In this document: positions 42,880-53,191 of the stretch, in pieces | Layout of the letters: each line of letters begins with the position of its first letter | Numbering within the stretch: position 1 is the stretch's first letter | From: Oscarella lobularis | Lineage: Eukaryota > Porifera > Homoscleromorpha > Homosclerophorida > Oscarellidae | Direction: 5' to 3' | DNA: 64,000 bases | Assembly: GCF_947507565.1 (NCBI RefSeq) | Contig: NC_089192.1 | Span: 1,612,001 to 1,676,000 of the forward strand | Notes under the pieces: model-generated | The model's input: the letters and a program-made list of their open reading frames with translations, nothing else | What the model was told of the DNA's origin: nothing | Databases searched by the model: none | Translations under genes and position numbers: made by a program

Positions 42880-45800
42880 GTACTTCTCAATCTTCCCTTG
42901 ATCTTTTTGACCCGCAGCAAAGCCGGAGACATTCGCCGCTTGTGACTGAATATTCACCGCTAGGGGGTGCGTGATGATGACGTCGAGAAGAATTTTTTCC
43001 TTGGTCAAAGTTATAGTCGCCAATGTCCGGTCTCTTCTTATCGGCAAATTCGTTCGACTTCTCTAGCTCGCAGCGAAAGTTGACAGATCGCAGCATGAGG
43101 AACCAGATGTCTTGCACCGCATCATGACGACGGATTGCTCCGCCATCCTTAGGTAATGTCATGACGTGATAACCTCTGGCGTCGCAGTCGACTCCGCAGT
43201 TGAAAAGCTGGATTTGCCGAGGCATGGGGACATCTAACCCAAGCCGAAGGGAGACTGCCTTTTGAAATTCAGCGTTAGAAAACGTCAGCTCCCTCGACTC
43301 AGGAATAGCGTCCAACCAAGCTCCGGTTTCAGAGCAACCTGCACTGCGAAGGCGAGCACGAGAAGCTGTTGGTACCGAGTAGAGCAGATCTTCAAGCTCA
43401 GCAGAAAGGCATTCGCTGGTAAGGCGCTTTTGCAGCTTTTGAGGAGCGTCACACAGGCTTTGAAGTGATGGAAAATCATACGCAATTGATGGAATTTTCT
43501 GCTGTAGCGAAGAGAGACTCGAATGTAAATGGCCGTCGTACAAACCCCCATAAGGCGACGACGGCGACATCAGGCATCTCCGACTGCAACTCCCCCAATC
43601 GGGCCGGAAGTGCCGCGAGGGACGCCGCCCAGGAGCCTAAGAAGGCGCAAGGCGAGGTAAACACTGCAGACGACAATCCCAACCCGCCCTGAGGGAGGCG
43701 CACCCGGATCAGCCTGATTTGAGGATCTTGCAACTGACAGCCGATGATGGGTTGAAAAGTTGCTTTAATGTTGGAGTCAAACTGCGATGCGGCGAGGCGA
43801 ATAAATGATGGTGGTGTAGTTCGCAAAAGATGGTTAATGCTTGTGACTCCACAATAGCGGAGAAGAAGCATCGCAGTTTGATGGCTGGTCAGACGGCGAA
43901 GTTGTGTGAGAAAACGATCTTGCTTTTCGACGAACCGCGAACAGAACTCGCCAGCAAAGGCCTTCGACCCCACAAGGCAGCCCAAGATGGACAGACCCGA
44001 AGTGGTGAAGGGGATGTCCGCGAGAGACCAATCAGGGTCGTCGACAAAGCTGAACGCCTCACATTTATCAGGACAAATAATCAAACCGATTTCCTTAATT
44101 GAATTCTGCAAGGTTGAAAATGCAGAGACGACTTGATCTTTTGGCCCCGCGGTGACAGCGTCATCGGGATAGCTCATCACCAATCCCGGAGACACACCCC
44201 GAGAAGCCAACTGCAAACAGGGCTGCAGAGCGAGCGCAAACAGGAAAGGACCCATTGGATCCCCCTGCTGCACTCCCTCCGCAGACTGAATACAACGAAC
44301 TCCATCGGAGTGTAGGGAGGAGAGAGCTCGCGGGGCAATGTAGCACGCAGCGACGAAGGCACATAACGCAGGAAAATGCTGCGCTACTTGAAGAAGGAAT
44401 TGTGGACGCGAGACAGAGTTGAAAGCATTCTTCGCGTCCGTTTCTAAGATGATCCAATTCGGATGTTGGCTGGCACAGAGCTGAAGTAGATGAACCAGGT
44501 GTTCTGCACCTCCCGGAGTAGCGACGCCGAATTGAAGGGCGAGAAAAACGCCGCAATTTTCTCCTTACGAAGAGAAAGCGCCAGTTTCGCCACACACCTC
44601 CGGAAGGCGCTCCCGATTGCGATTGGGCGAACATCGGATGCATTTTTCCGCAAAGCAATTAAACGGGCTCCGGCAAACCCTGTACTGGCTGGGGTTGGAA
44701 TGCGTCTAGCCAAGAACAAATTGCAGACTTGCAAAAAGTTCGTTAGTACAGCATCGTCGTCAAGGAAAAGACGAAAGTGTTCACACCTCCAACCATCGCA
44801 ACCTGGACCAGAACCCCGAGGAGAACCACCAAGAACTGAACGCAGGGCGACGGCACAGGCTTGAACTGGCGGAGTATCGACGGGCGCCCGAGTAACGGCA
44901 GACGATGCAGGCGGATGTTTTGCCTGCAACTTGCGGAAAGTGTCGTCTGACGGCGAAGCCAAACCCGAGCTGGTCAGGAGATTGGCTGCCCGAGAGATTT
45001 CTCCATGACAAACTTTCTTCTCCACCGCTGACAACACTTCCGACGGCAGAGAAATATCATCACGAGAGTTCCTCTTGCGGCGGGCACGACTGAGGGGTGA
45101 ATTTGTCGACAGGAGCGGAATCTTGATACAGCTCGTGCCAACGACGGCCGAGAAACCATTGAAGGCGAGAACGACGATCCGGGCAGGCGTTCCCCGGGAG
45201 CGAAGGACGAGAGATAAGTTGTAACAAGAGACGCGGGAGAAGAAATAGTACTTTCCACAAACTCTCGTCGTCCGGATCCGAGAGAATATATCGAAAAGAC
45301 ATTTGACAACATTCTAGGAAAAGAGTGTGAAGATTCTCCGAAATGCGTTCAACAGATGGAGTAGACTGGCACGAAATATCCCCGAAATCGAGAGAGGCGA
45401 CAAAATCTGCGCCATCGATCGGGTCACGCTACGTCATCAGCGGTGGACCAGAAACTGCAAACGACGGCATTTGACAGTCCGTAATCGAAACCGGCGACGA
45501 CATAGCAGTTGACGGCGGCAAAGTAACAGCAGACGGCGGCGATTGAGTCGTCGACGACGAGGAAGAAGAAGACGAAGACGACACCTTCGATGAAGAATGT
45601 GACGCCTTTGTCGCGTGAGGAACGTGGTCGCTTGCCGCTACGGCCACGCTCTCTTTCGCCGACGAGCTTGACGATGTCGAATTCTTCGAAACGGATTTGC
45701 AACTCCGAATGTGGACGTTCATTTGTTGGAAGAGCTTCCCGCAGTGCGAGCAGGTATTAAAGCAATACTTTCTGCGAAAGCTAACGGGAATCTCCGACGG

Positions 45801-45902
45801 TTGATGCGCGGATCGAATATGTCGGGCGAGACGGTTTTTCTCGTCGTTGACATAACTGCAATCTTCGACGGGGCAAGAAGAAGGAAGAGATGGTGTTGCC
45901 AT
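42880..45902 (-). pseudogene. C2H2 - reverse transcriptase - REL endonuclease polyprotein
   Basis: N-terminus (45,902-45,700): CPVEDCSYVNDEKNRLARHI and CFNTCSHCGKLFQQMNVHIR, two zinc fingers as in R2-type retroelements. Reverse transcriptase: SGPGCDGWRCEHFRLFL, GARLIALRKNASDVRPIAIG, ILETDAKNAFNSVSRPQFLL (first Asp), GVQQGDPMGPFLFALALQPC, SYPDDAVTAG (catalytic Asp pair, with Pro where Ala or Met is usual). C-terminus: RQIQLFNCGVDCDARGYHVM, GGAIRRHDAVQDIW and KKRPDIGDYNFDQG, the Cys-His knuckle and PD-(D/E)xK nuclease of restriction-like-endonuclease retroelements. The frame shifts near 44,440-44,540 and stops occur before 45,037. Such elements nick the target and prime reverse transcription there. 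Non-functional as read. Confidence 0.82.
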
Positions 45903-45919
45903 TGCATCCGGGATGTCAA

Positions 45920-46176
45920 GGTTGCTCTGAAGCCGGAGCTTGGTTGGACGCTATTCCTAAGTCGAGGGAGCTGACGTTTTCTAACGCTAAATTTCAAACG
46001 GCAGTCTTCCTTCGGCTTGGGTTAGATGACCCCATACTTCGGCAAATCCAGCTTTGCAACTGCGGAGTCGACTGCGACGCCAGAGGTTATCTATCACGTC
46101 ATGACATGTCCTAAGGATGGCGGAGCAATCCGTCGTCATGATGCCGTGCAAGACATCTGTTTCCGCATGCTGCGAT
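45920..46176 (+). repeat. Inverted copy of the retroelement 3' coding region
   Basis: Translates on the plus strand as GCSEAGAWLDAIPKSRELTF, CGVDCDARGY, HVMTCPKDGGAIRRHDAVQD and matches the minus-strand 43,342-43,086 (GCSETGAWLDAIPESRELTF and so on) with about one change per 10-15 bp. It sits at the 5' end of the main element in opposite orientation. Confidence 0.85.
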
Positions 46177-46876
46177 TTGTCAAGGAGGAGGGTATCAATG
46201 CCACTCGTGTGCTTGTGTACTGCAGGACTATCGACCAGTGTGCTGATATGTTTACAATGTTCCATGTATCACTTCTACTGGCCATCACGTGCTTCACGAA
46301 GTGTTCATAGTCGACTCTTTGGGATGTTTCACTCTGGGTCTGCAGAAGACACCAAGTCGTCCATTCTTCAATCTCTAGCATATCCTTGCGGTGTATGCAA
46401 AGTTATTTTTGCTACGTGTGCACTTGGTATGGGAATTGACATCAAATGTCTCCGCATTGTCATTCATTTTGGTTCTCCCGCAACAATAGAGGAATACCAA
46501 CAGGAGATAGGGCGAGCTGGGCGAGATGGAACTCATAGCGAAGCAGTTTTACTCTGGAACTCCTCTTTCCTGAGGCATGTTGGGCAGAAAATGCGCGCCT
46601 TTATTATGAACGAAGAATTTTGTCGTAGACGGCTTCTGATGGAGTATTTTAAATCTGACGTGCTCTTCAGAGGTTTCAAGCACGATTATTGCAACGTCTG
46701 CTCTCGTTTGTGTCAATGCGACCCCCGTGTTTGCAGACAGAATCCCTCAGTTGTTGATGACGTTTCGTCTGCAGAAGTGCGTGTGAAAAAAGTTACTGAA
46801 GCTCAGAAACAAGAGCTTTATGATGAGCTTCTTGCAGTATCCGTTGTGATTAGTTGGAAGAAAGATGCGTTTGAAG

Positions 46877-46945
46877 CATAGATATTAGAGAGAGAGGGAT
46901 TGGCAACTCTCGTCTCTCACGTGACTTTTCGTGACCCTACGGTAA
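46877..46945 (+). repeat. Solo P-like terminal repeat
   Basis: CATAGATATTAGAGAGAGAG, GGATTGGCAACTC, then CTCACGTGAC matches the left ends of P-like elements A and B. The opposite end was not found to the right, so this is a truncated third family member. It supplies the stop codon of the RecQ pseudogene. Confidence 0.75.
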
Positions 46946-47124
46946 TTGCGTTTTTGCCCGGATGTACTTCACTAAACGAGCGCAAAATAGCGAAAAAACA
47001 TTCCTTACATTATTCAAGTCGTCGAAAGTCTAATAAGGTGTCTGCATGGTCTTCGTCACGCAGTTTGGCTGTCGTTCAAGCATATTATCGGCCAGAGAGC
47101 ACGAAATCGTTTGCGTCAGGGTCG

Positions 47125-47682
47125 CCTCCTTCCCGATTAAATTTTTAGGTCTCCCGGGTTTTTATCTTATGCCCAGATAGTTTCTACATGCGGTAGGCGT
47201 CTTTTTTAGCAGAATCGAGAAAGGTTCGTCGTAGGGACCTCCTTTTAGGGCCAGGAAGTGCCTCAACTGTGACAGGGTTGCGAGTATTTCTGCAGTACCT
47301 AGCGTTTATTGATGTCTTGGAGTCGTTTAGGAAGGGATTTGTACATGCGGTAGGCATAATGGTTTTACGGCAAGATTCGTTGGTACAGAAATTGTCATTT
47401 TTTGGAATTTTATTAGAGGAGACCAACGAATCTTGCCGTAAAATCATTATGCCTACCGCATGTACAAGTCCCTTCCTAAACGACTCCAAGACATCAATAA
47501 ACGCTAGGTACTGCAGAAAAACTCGCAACCCTGTCACAGTTGAGGCACTTCCTGGCACTAAAAGGGGGTCCCTACGACGAACCTTTCTCGATTCCGTCAA
47601 AAAAAGACGCCTACCGCATGTAGAAACTATCTACGCATAAGATAAAAAACCCGGGAGACAGAAAAATTTGATCGGGAAGGAG
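47125..47682. repeat. Large palindrome, about 260-bp arms
   Basis: Left arm 47,125-47,384, 37-bp spacer, right arm 47,422-47,682. The arms are near-identical inverse copies (for example GTACATGCGGTAGGCATAAT on the left, ATTATGCCTACCGCATGTAC on the right) with a few percent mismatch. No coding motif is present; opposite-strand open frames inside are mirror images of each other. It resembles a fold-back element. The flanks do not show a clear target duplication. Confidence 0.92.
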
Positions 47683-47956
47683 ACTTCCCTACAAAGTCTC
47701 CTACACTTTATTGCTGATGTCGACTTCTTCTGTTAAAAACAAAAAATAAAATCCAAAAAATATTACACTGATTGTCGTTACCCATGTTTCAGTAATTTTC
47801 GAATAAAGCTTTGAAAAAATTACAGATATCTTTCAAAAGTATTCCTTAACCGATTTCCAAGCATCCCGAACAAAGTAGATTGCTTGCTTTATGTTGATTC
47901 GCTGTATGTCTTTTCCTTCGTCAATAGCATCGAGATAGGATCTAATAAGTAGCTTT

Positions 47957-48193
47957 TTACAGTGAATTTTGAAGTGGTTGATGCAAATGAGATATACTGT
48001 TTGGGGGAAGAAATTCTATTCTTATACTAGACAGTTCTGTTTCAATTTTGTGGTTAGAGATATTATCCAAGAACAGCAGCTCATGTTTTCCGCGTTCCCT
48101 CATGCGACTGTTAAAATTTCGCACGAACTCAAAGAATATTGCTGACGTCATCCATGCTTTCGCATTGTGGCGATAAGTCGTTCTTCTTTTCAT
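47957..48193 (-). pseudogene. pogo/Tigger transposase fragment
   Basis: AWMTSAIFFEFVRNFNSRMR, HELLFLDNISNHK (second Asp of the catalytic domain as LDN) and IRIEFLPPNSISHLHQPLQN (third acidic position replaced by Gln). Only the middle of the DDE_1 domain is readable. Confidence 0.75.
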
Positions 48194-48199
48194 TTTCTC

Positions 48200-50130
48200 C
48201 TCTTTTTTGCTTCCTTATTTCAAGCTCAATTTGGACGCTGCTAGATGTCATCACTCTTTACCAAGGCTTCTGAAGCCCTCTTTTTGCTACAGGGAGAGAA
48301 GGAAGTGTCAGCTGCGTTTTCTTTCTTCCTTCTATGATTTTTGGCATTCTTTGTTCTTGGAATGGCATCGCTGAAGACGGTTTATTTGATGCTTCGTCAA
48401 ATGGCTAGTTGCTCCTGCGAGGCTTCAGGTGCCTTTCTTTTACACAGGCATTGTAACAACCGTCTTCAGGTCGTATCCGTTGTCGAATCTTTTCCCAAAA
48501 CGCTGGTCTTCCTCTTCGGTAAATATTAGCGCTTGAGCACAGTCGCTTTCCTTCACATGCGATTCTCCTAACACTGGAATAAAATAACGAGGTCTTATAT
48601 AAACTAACGTACCTAATGCCAAACATTGAAAACACTGTCCTAAAGTCGTTAATTCGACGCGTCAATCCAGAGTTTTCATGATCAGGAAAGCTATCATCAG
48701 TCGTGGCATTGCTAATAAAGCTATATCATTAAAATAATTTTTTGTTTAATTTATTAGTATACAGTTTGGCAGATGTTTCCTCAACAGACTTTACCATACG
48801 TTTATCTGCCTTCATGGATTAAATCGTCTGCGGCGACAGTATGACATTGCGTTGCACGAAAAGTGTAACAGCATTTTCTTCCCTTATCTTTGAAGATATA
48901 ATGTTGTCAATTTCAATCAAGCTGCAAAAGATTTGTGGCACGACACACACACCGCTGGCGGATTAACGCACTTCTCGCTCTTTTGCTCTTGATTACTTTG
49001 ACCGGCAGTTGAAAAAAGTTGGGCAATGCTCTAGTTTAATTTTTGTTTTAATTTGTTACATAGATTTGAAGGTCACCTCGACAGTCTTTTCCGACACATG
49101 TGCTATGAGATTAACGTGTGCTTTTCCATGAAACAGGTCACCAATTGGGATAAACGATGCGGTTTCTAGAGGAATTTCTCCCGGCGGACGACAACTGGCA
49201 TTCAAAACCTTAAGCTAACAAGGGACGGCAATGGATTCGTGAATAGAAATCCAATATAAAACGTCCTACAATAGAAAATGACTCTCTAATATCCGTTAGA
49301 AGTTGACAAATACTTAAAAAAGGCTCTGTATTCGAATTTCCTTTTGTGACTAGAAGAATCAGGATACGTTACGTTTACTGTCACCACGCCGTACTTGTCA
49401 TTTTCAGGCGAAGGAGGTAAAAGAGACGCCAGTTGTCGTCTGTAAGACTGATGTAGCTAAAAGTCATTATTGTCAATAAAAGGCATCCCACCTTCAAATC
49501 ATCCTCGCGTTTCTTCACTTCGTTATTCTAAACATATGAAACAAAGTATCATAGTAAACATCATATGAAATAACCAGCGGCACCTTTTCTTGGTCCGCCT
49601 TCAGCGAGTTCGCATAAGCTTCATCCTGTTTTGCTCTTATTTACGCCACTGAAGGGCGCCATGTGAAAATGCAAGAGTACATTCAGTAATGTGGTTACCT
49701 CACTCAAATTTTCAGTAGCGGTAACGTTTGTAAAAGTGTTCAGATCATCTTGTGTGAGATCAATCCCTTTTGAATCTTCGGTATCTTGAGTAAGATTAAT
49801 TTCTTCCGCAATCTTTTTTGCTTTTCACAGAAAGAAAGGTCCGTTATGATTCAGCAAGGACTAAACAGTCTCACGCAGAAGCATGAAACAATGACATCGT
49901 GTTATTCTCCACTCTTCTTGATTGCCGAAAAGGAGGTGCACTCTTGAAGTTGTCGTCGCTATTACAATCCACATAGTCACTAATTTCGGCAGTAAAATAG
50001 CAGAAAAAATTAGACGTATTTTTGCCAATGCCACTTACCATGGTTTACCGCATGACTGAACGTGTTGTTTGAGATCCGACATTTTCTTCGGAGATTTGCA
50101 GTGGGTGCATTCCTAAAAGACTTGAACTGC
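48200..50130. other. No recognisable gene
   Basis: AT-rich. A minus-strand frame at 48,405-48,665 has no domain I recognise. Scattered intron-like motifs occur but no coding model is supportable. Confidence 0.4.
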
Positions 50131-50135
50131 AAGAC

Positions 50136-50520
50136 TTAGCAAGTATTTTTGTGAGCTATGTCACTGCTTTCTGCGACTGGCTCCAGAGACAGTTTTCCAA
50201 GTAGTGGACGTATGTAGCACTTGGCCTGTCCCAGTGATATGCGCAAGATTGCCGCCCCCGTTAAGTCTCCGACACTCTCCAGCTCCTTATTGCCGTAGCC
50301 TGACGTTCGCACCAACTCGTAACCAGTACTTTGGAGAGGTGGAAACGCGTCAAGAAGTGCTCTGTGCACTTCAGCGGACGAGGCATTGCCAGGAATTGAC
50401 ACCTCCTTCTTTCCCAATCCGGCTTTTTTGTAGCTTCACTTTGTAGGTCCGAGATGGAACAGTATGGTCATCGGGGCTCGATTGACAGGTATAACACCTC
50501 GTCCACGCTTGTGGTTTCGC
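50136..50520 (-). pseudogene. G2E3-like N-terminal domain, frameshifted
   Basis: WTRCYTCQSSPDDHTVPSRT in one frame, then GLGKKEVSIPGNASSAEVHR, ALLDAFPPLQSTGYELVR and AKCYIRPLLGKL in another. The same architecture as the copy at 61,614-62,429: a W..RF/CY.C block, then GLG.K.V, an FP.L..GGFEL block and a YIRPL block. This pattern is known to me from invertebrate and fish proteins annotated as G2/M-phase E3 ligase-like. The frame break lies in an A-rich run near 50,425-50,430. Confidence 0.6.
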
Positions 50521-50692
50521 AGGAGGTAGCGAATTGCCACGCCGCCTTTTTCCCACGACTAATATCAGGTTGAGACGAACAGCAGACGAAGAAGAGAAGT
50601 TGAAAAGCCTAGCGTGCCCTCTAGAAACATTTCTCGAACTAAACAAAAAGAATCAACGAATAGACCAGAACAAGCAGCGCCGATCGACTCAC

Positions 50693-50748
50693 GTATCGTT
50701 CGGAGCAGACGTATTCGGAGAAGACGTATTCGGAGCAGACGTATTCAA
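50693..50748. repeat. 15-bp tandem repeat
   Basis: Three to four copies of ACGTATTCGGAGCAG (one reads GGAGAAG). Confidence 0.8.
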
Positions 50749-51059
50749 CACATTTTGCGAAGGCAGTCTCACATTCTCTGGTGAGAAGACAAAAGTGAGA
50801 AGACAAAGACAACGATCGTGCTCGCAGCTTCCGCAGCGATGAACCATGAGAGCGTACCGGAACGGTCAGTAGACGTTGCGCCTGTTCGAGCGTTTTGCAG
50901 CGCCTCTTTCAGAAGCTTAACGACTTGGCGAAGTTTTTCCTCGCTATCGCGATCCATGAGGGAGCCGGGAGCAAGGTAAATTGTGGATGAGCATGCGCAC
51001 AAAAGCGCTTTGGAAGAGCATGCGCACAAAACAGCGCTTCGAAAAGCACACAGCAAAAG

Positions 51060-51300
51060 AATTTCAACGGTAGAAATACACCGGTGGAAATGAAGCGGTA
51101 GAAATATACGGGTAGAATTATAGCGGTAGAAATGAAGCGGAAGAAATATAAGGTAGAGGAAGAAATAAATGGTAGCGGAAGAAATAAAGCGGAAGAAATA
51201 TAAGGTAGAGGAAGAAATGAAAGGTATAGCGGAAGAAATAAAGCGGAAGCAATATAAGATAGCGGAAGAAACAAAAGGTAGCGGAAGAAATTAAAGAACG
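51060..51300. repeat. Purine-rich minisatellite
   Basis: Repeats of AGCGGAAGAAATAAAG and AAGGTAGAGGAAGAAAT with irregular unit length. The complementary strand reads as Phe/Leu/Pro-rich open frames, which I treat as artefacts. Confidence 0.8.
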
Positions 51301-51359
51301 TTTTATAGCACGAATCCCGCGCCATAGAAATGAGCACCTTGCCTGTAGATTATTTTTCA

Positions 51360-51521
51360 CAGATTCTTGACAACGCACCTGCCCACTCCTCAACTAACAA
51401 GTTGCAGTCTTGCAATGGCAAAGTCACCACAATGTTTTTGCCTTCCAATACAACGTCGCTCATTCAACCAATGGATCAAGGAGATCTTGACTATCTTAAA
51501 CAAATTGTACAATTAAATTGA
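51360..51521 (+). pseudogene. Jerky/pogo transposase fragment
   Basis: ILDNAPAHSSTNKL (second Asp) and MFLPSNTTSLIQPMDQGDLD (third Asp). Only about 50 residues survive. Confidence 0.8.
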
Positions 51522-52183
51522 AATTTTCTATATGTATGTTGGGGAGCCCTTCTTTCTCATAATAAAGAAGAACTGAAATTGCTATCAAAAGCCGTTGTGG
51601 AGAAACTCGGCGTCTGAGAAACCATTTCCGTTCCTGTTGACAAATTTAATGTCAAGCGTGAGTTAATAATAGTCCTGCTCAGCTTTTTTGTGTCTTATTC
51701 AAAAAAAATTAAGATATGATCAATAAAGATTGAGGAGTTAATCGCTTATTCATGGAAGCATGTCAGTTCTGGTAGCCCAAGTTCTTGACATTTGTGAGAT
51801 CAAAACATAAGTGCCTAGCTCCTGAACGACTGATACGAATCTATTGAAACTTCCCTTCCAGTCTCGGACGATTTTTCCTCTTACCGCAAAGTCATAAATA
51901 AAAGCCACCCTCCATTAGAAGCCGTCCTTGGTTGAGAGGCAATTGTTCTAGATGTTTCTGCATATAAGCCGCCCGCGAATAGTAGCCGCGACTTTTATAC
52001 GGGATTCTCGAGTCGCTAACTCCGGGAGTTTAAAACGCTCGGAAGCCATCTGCTCTGCTTCTTTCTTGCTTCTTTAAAGTGATTTTCCTTTGCCTCGCTA
52101 AAATGTTAAGTGGGATACGTAAATAGTATACCCTCTCTTACCAACTGGGCGTCGTTCAGAACGTAAAAGCAACGTCCAATCGT

Positions 52184-52531
52184 GTGGCGGCCAGAACTCA
52201 TTCGCTTAATGAAAGCCTCGTCAGGCGTTGGCGAAAAATGGAGAACGAACTAAGAGCCGAAGATAAAACGCGGATTTCCAGAGGACATTTGAGAACTAGA
52301 CGAATCGGTGGAAGACGCCAAGTTCTTTCCGAAGATCTGGAGCGGCTTCTCTTTGACTTGATTGTCGAGAAGCGTCAATGCCGTTTTAGAGTGACGCGGA
52401 AGCAAATAAAAAAGAAAGCCAAACAGCTCCACCATGATATGGGCGAAGCAGAATCTTTCGAAGACAGCTCCGGATGGTGCAATAGATTCATGAAGCGACT
52501 CCGTTTGACAATCAGAATGAAGACACATTAA
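52184..52531 (+). pseudogene. Tigger/CENP-B-type DNA-binding fragment
   Basis: LNESLVRRWRKMENELRAED, then RIGGRRQVLSEDLERLLFDL, RFRVTRKQIKKKAKQLHHDM and SGWCNRFMKRLRL match the CENP-B-type helix-turn-helix region of pogo transposases, which contacts the transposon ends. The catalytic domain is missing; the RecQ fragment starts about 70 bp downstream. Confidence 0.75.
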
Positions 52532-52599
52532 AGCCAGAATTCTCCGTCCAATCTAATACCAAAAGTGATAGAATTTATGCGCTATACTAGAATTCGACA

Positions 52600-53051
52600 C
52601 CTGCGGTAGTAGAACTGTGGACGCTGCTGAAGTTTATCATAGCCTTCTTCAACCGGCCCACAAAGCGCAGATAGTGACATCTTTTGCGCAACAACCGTCT
52701 CCTCTACGAATTGTGATAGCAACACTTGCCTTTGGTATGGGAATTAACAGTCCCGATGTTCGAACTGTAATTCACAACGGTTCCCCTGGAAAAGTGAAAG
52801 AGTATGTGCAGGAAACCGGGCGTGCAGGGCGCGATGGCTTGAATGCAAAAGCGCTGCTTATAAAAAGGACGAGCTGTCGTCACGTAGATCTTCAGATGCG
52901 GCAATACTGCTCTCTTGAACTGAACGAGTGCAGGCGTGAATTTCTTTTCAGTCCTTACGACAAGTTTGTCGGAAAGGTTGACAGTAGGTGTAAATGCTGC
53001 GACTTATGTCGCGCACAGTGTCGTTGTGCCTTCTGCAACGCATCTAAATGA
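52600..53051 (+). pseudogene. RecQ-type helicase C-terminal fragment
   Basis: VDAAEVYHSLLQPAHKAQIV, LRIVIATLAFGMGINSPDVR (motif V), EYVQETGRAGRDGLNAKALL (motif VI) and the zinc-binding CKCCDLCRAQCRCAFCNASK. A different copy from the one at 41,676. The ATP-binding half is absent. The gene is convergent with the DUF6589 pseudogene, about 140 bp apart. Confidence 0.85.
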
Positions 53052-53191
53052 AATCAATCATCTTCGTTGGAACTTTTGGTATCTCTGTCAAATGCAAAAT
53101 AAACTTTCTGATATGTTCTTTTATCCAAGGGTGAATTGCGTCTTCGTCTTTGAAGGATGTCTTAACTTTCTTGAAAGACTTATGTTTTCTT

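Larger units (their letters stand above)
42462..46176. mobile_element. Non-LTR retroelement insertion with terminal inverted copy
   Basis: About 3.7 kb between two copies of TTGTCAAGG (42,453-42,461 and 46,177-46,185). Joining the RecQ sequence across it gives LVTLVKEEGINATRVLVYCR with no gap, so the insertion hit coding sequence. The body is a minus-strand retroelement (C2H2 fingers, reverse transcriptase, restriction-like endonuclease). The last about 255 bp (45,920-46,176) are a plus-strand copy of the element's own 3' coding region. No poly-A tail is visible. Confidence 0.8.
41676..46881 (+). pseudogene. RecQ-type DNA helicase, split by a retroelement
   Basis: Exons 41,676-42,133 and 42,196-42,461, then 46,178-46,881. 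Seen: DEQIACIRHLVAGKDVFACF, PTG*GKS (Walker A with TAG at 41,799-41,801 in place of the aromatic codon), FVVSPLNALMTDQVTSL (motif Ia), VAAIVADEVHTVIQW (motif II as DEVH), VPMLALTATVTARN (motif III), INATRVLVYCRT (motif IV), VIFATCALGMGIDIKCLRIV (motif V), EEYQQEIGRAGRDGTHSEAV (motif VI), then a zinc-binding cysteine region (CNVCSRLCQCDPRVC). A TGA at 42,227-42,229 is a second lesion and the frame is broken around 46,285-46,310. RecQ helicases unwind 3'-5' during repair. The stop codon (46,879-46,881) lies inside a P-like terminal repeat. RecQ-like genes of this type are multicopy in some invertebrates. Confidence 0.88.

Noticed and set aside
47184-47640. Two overlapping opposite-strand proteins of about 130 residues
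   Set aside because: They are mirror images created by the palindrome; no coding motif.
51118-51393. Phe/Leu-rich membrane-like protein
   Set aside because: It translates a purine-rich minisatellite on the opposite strand.
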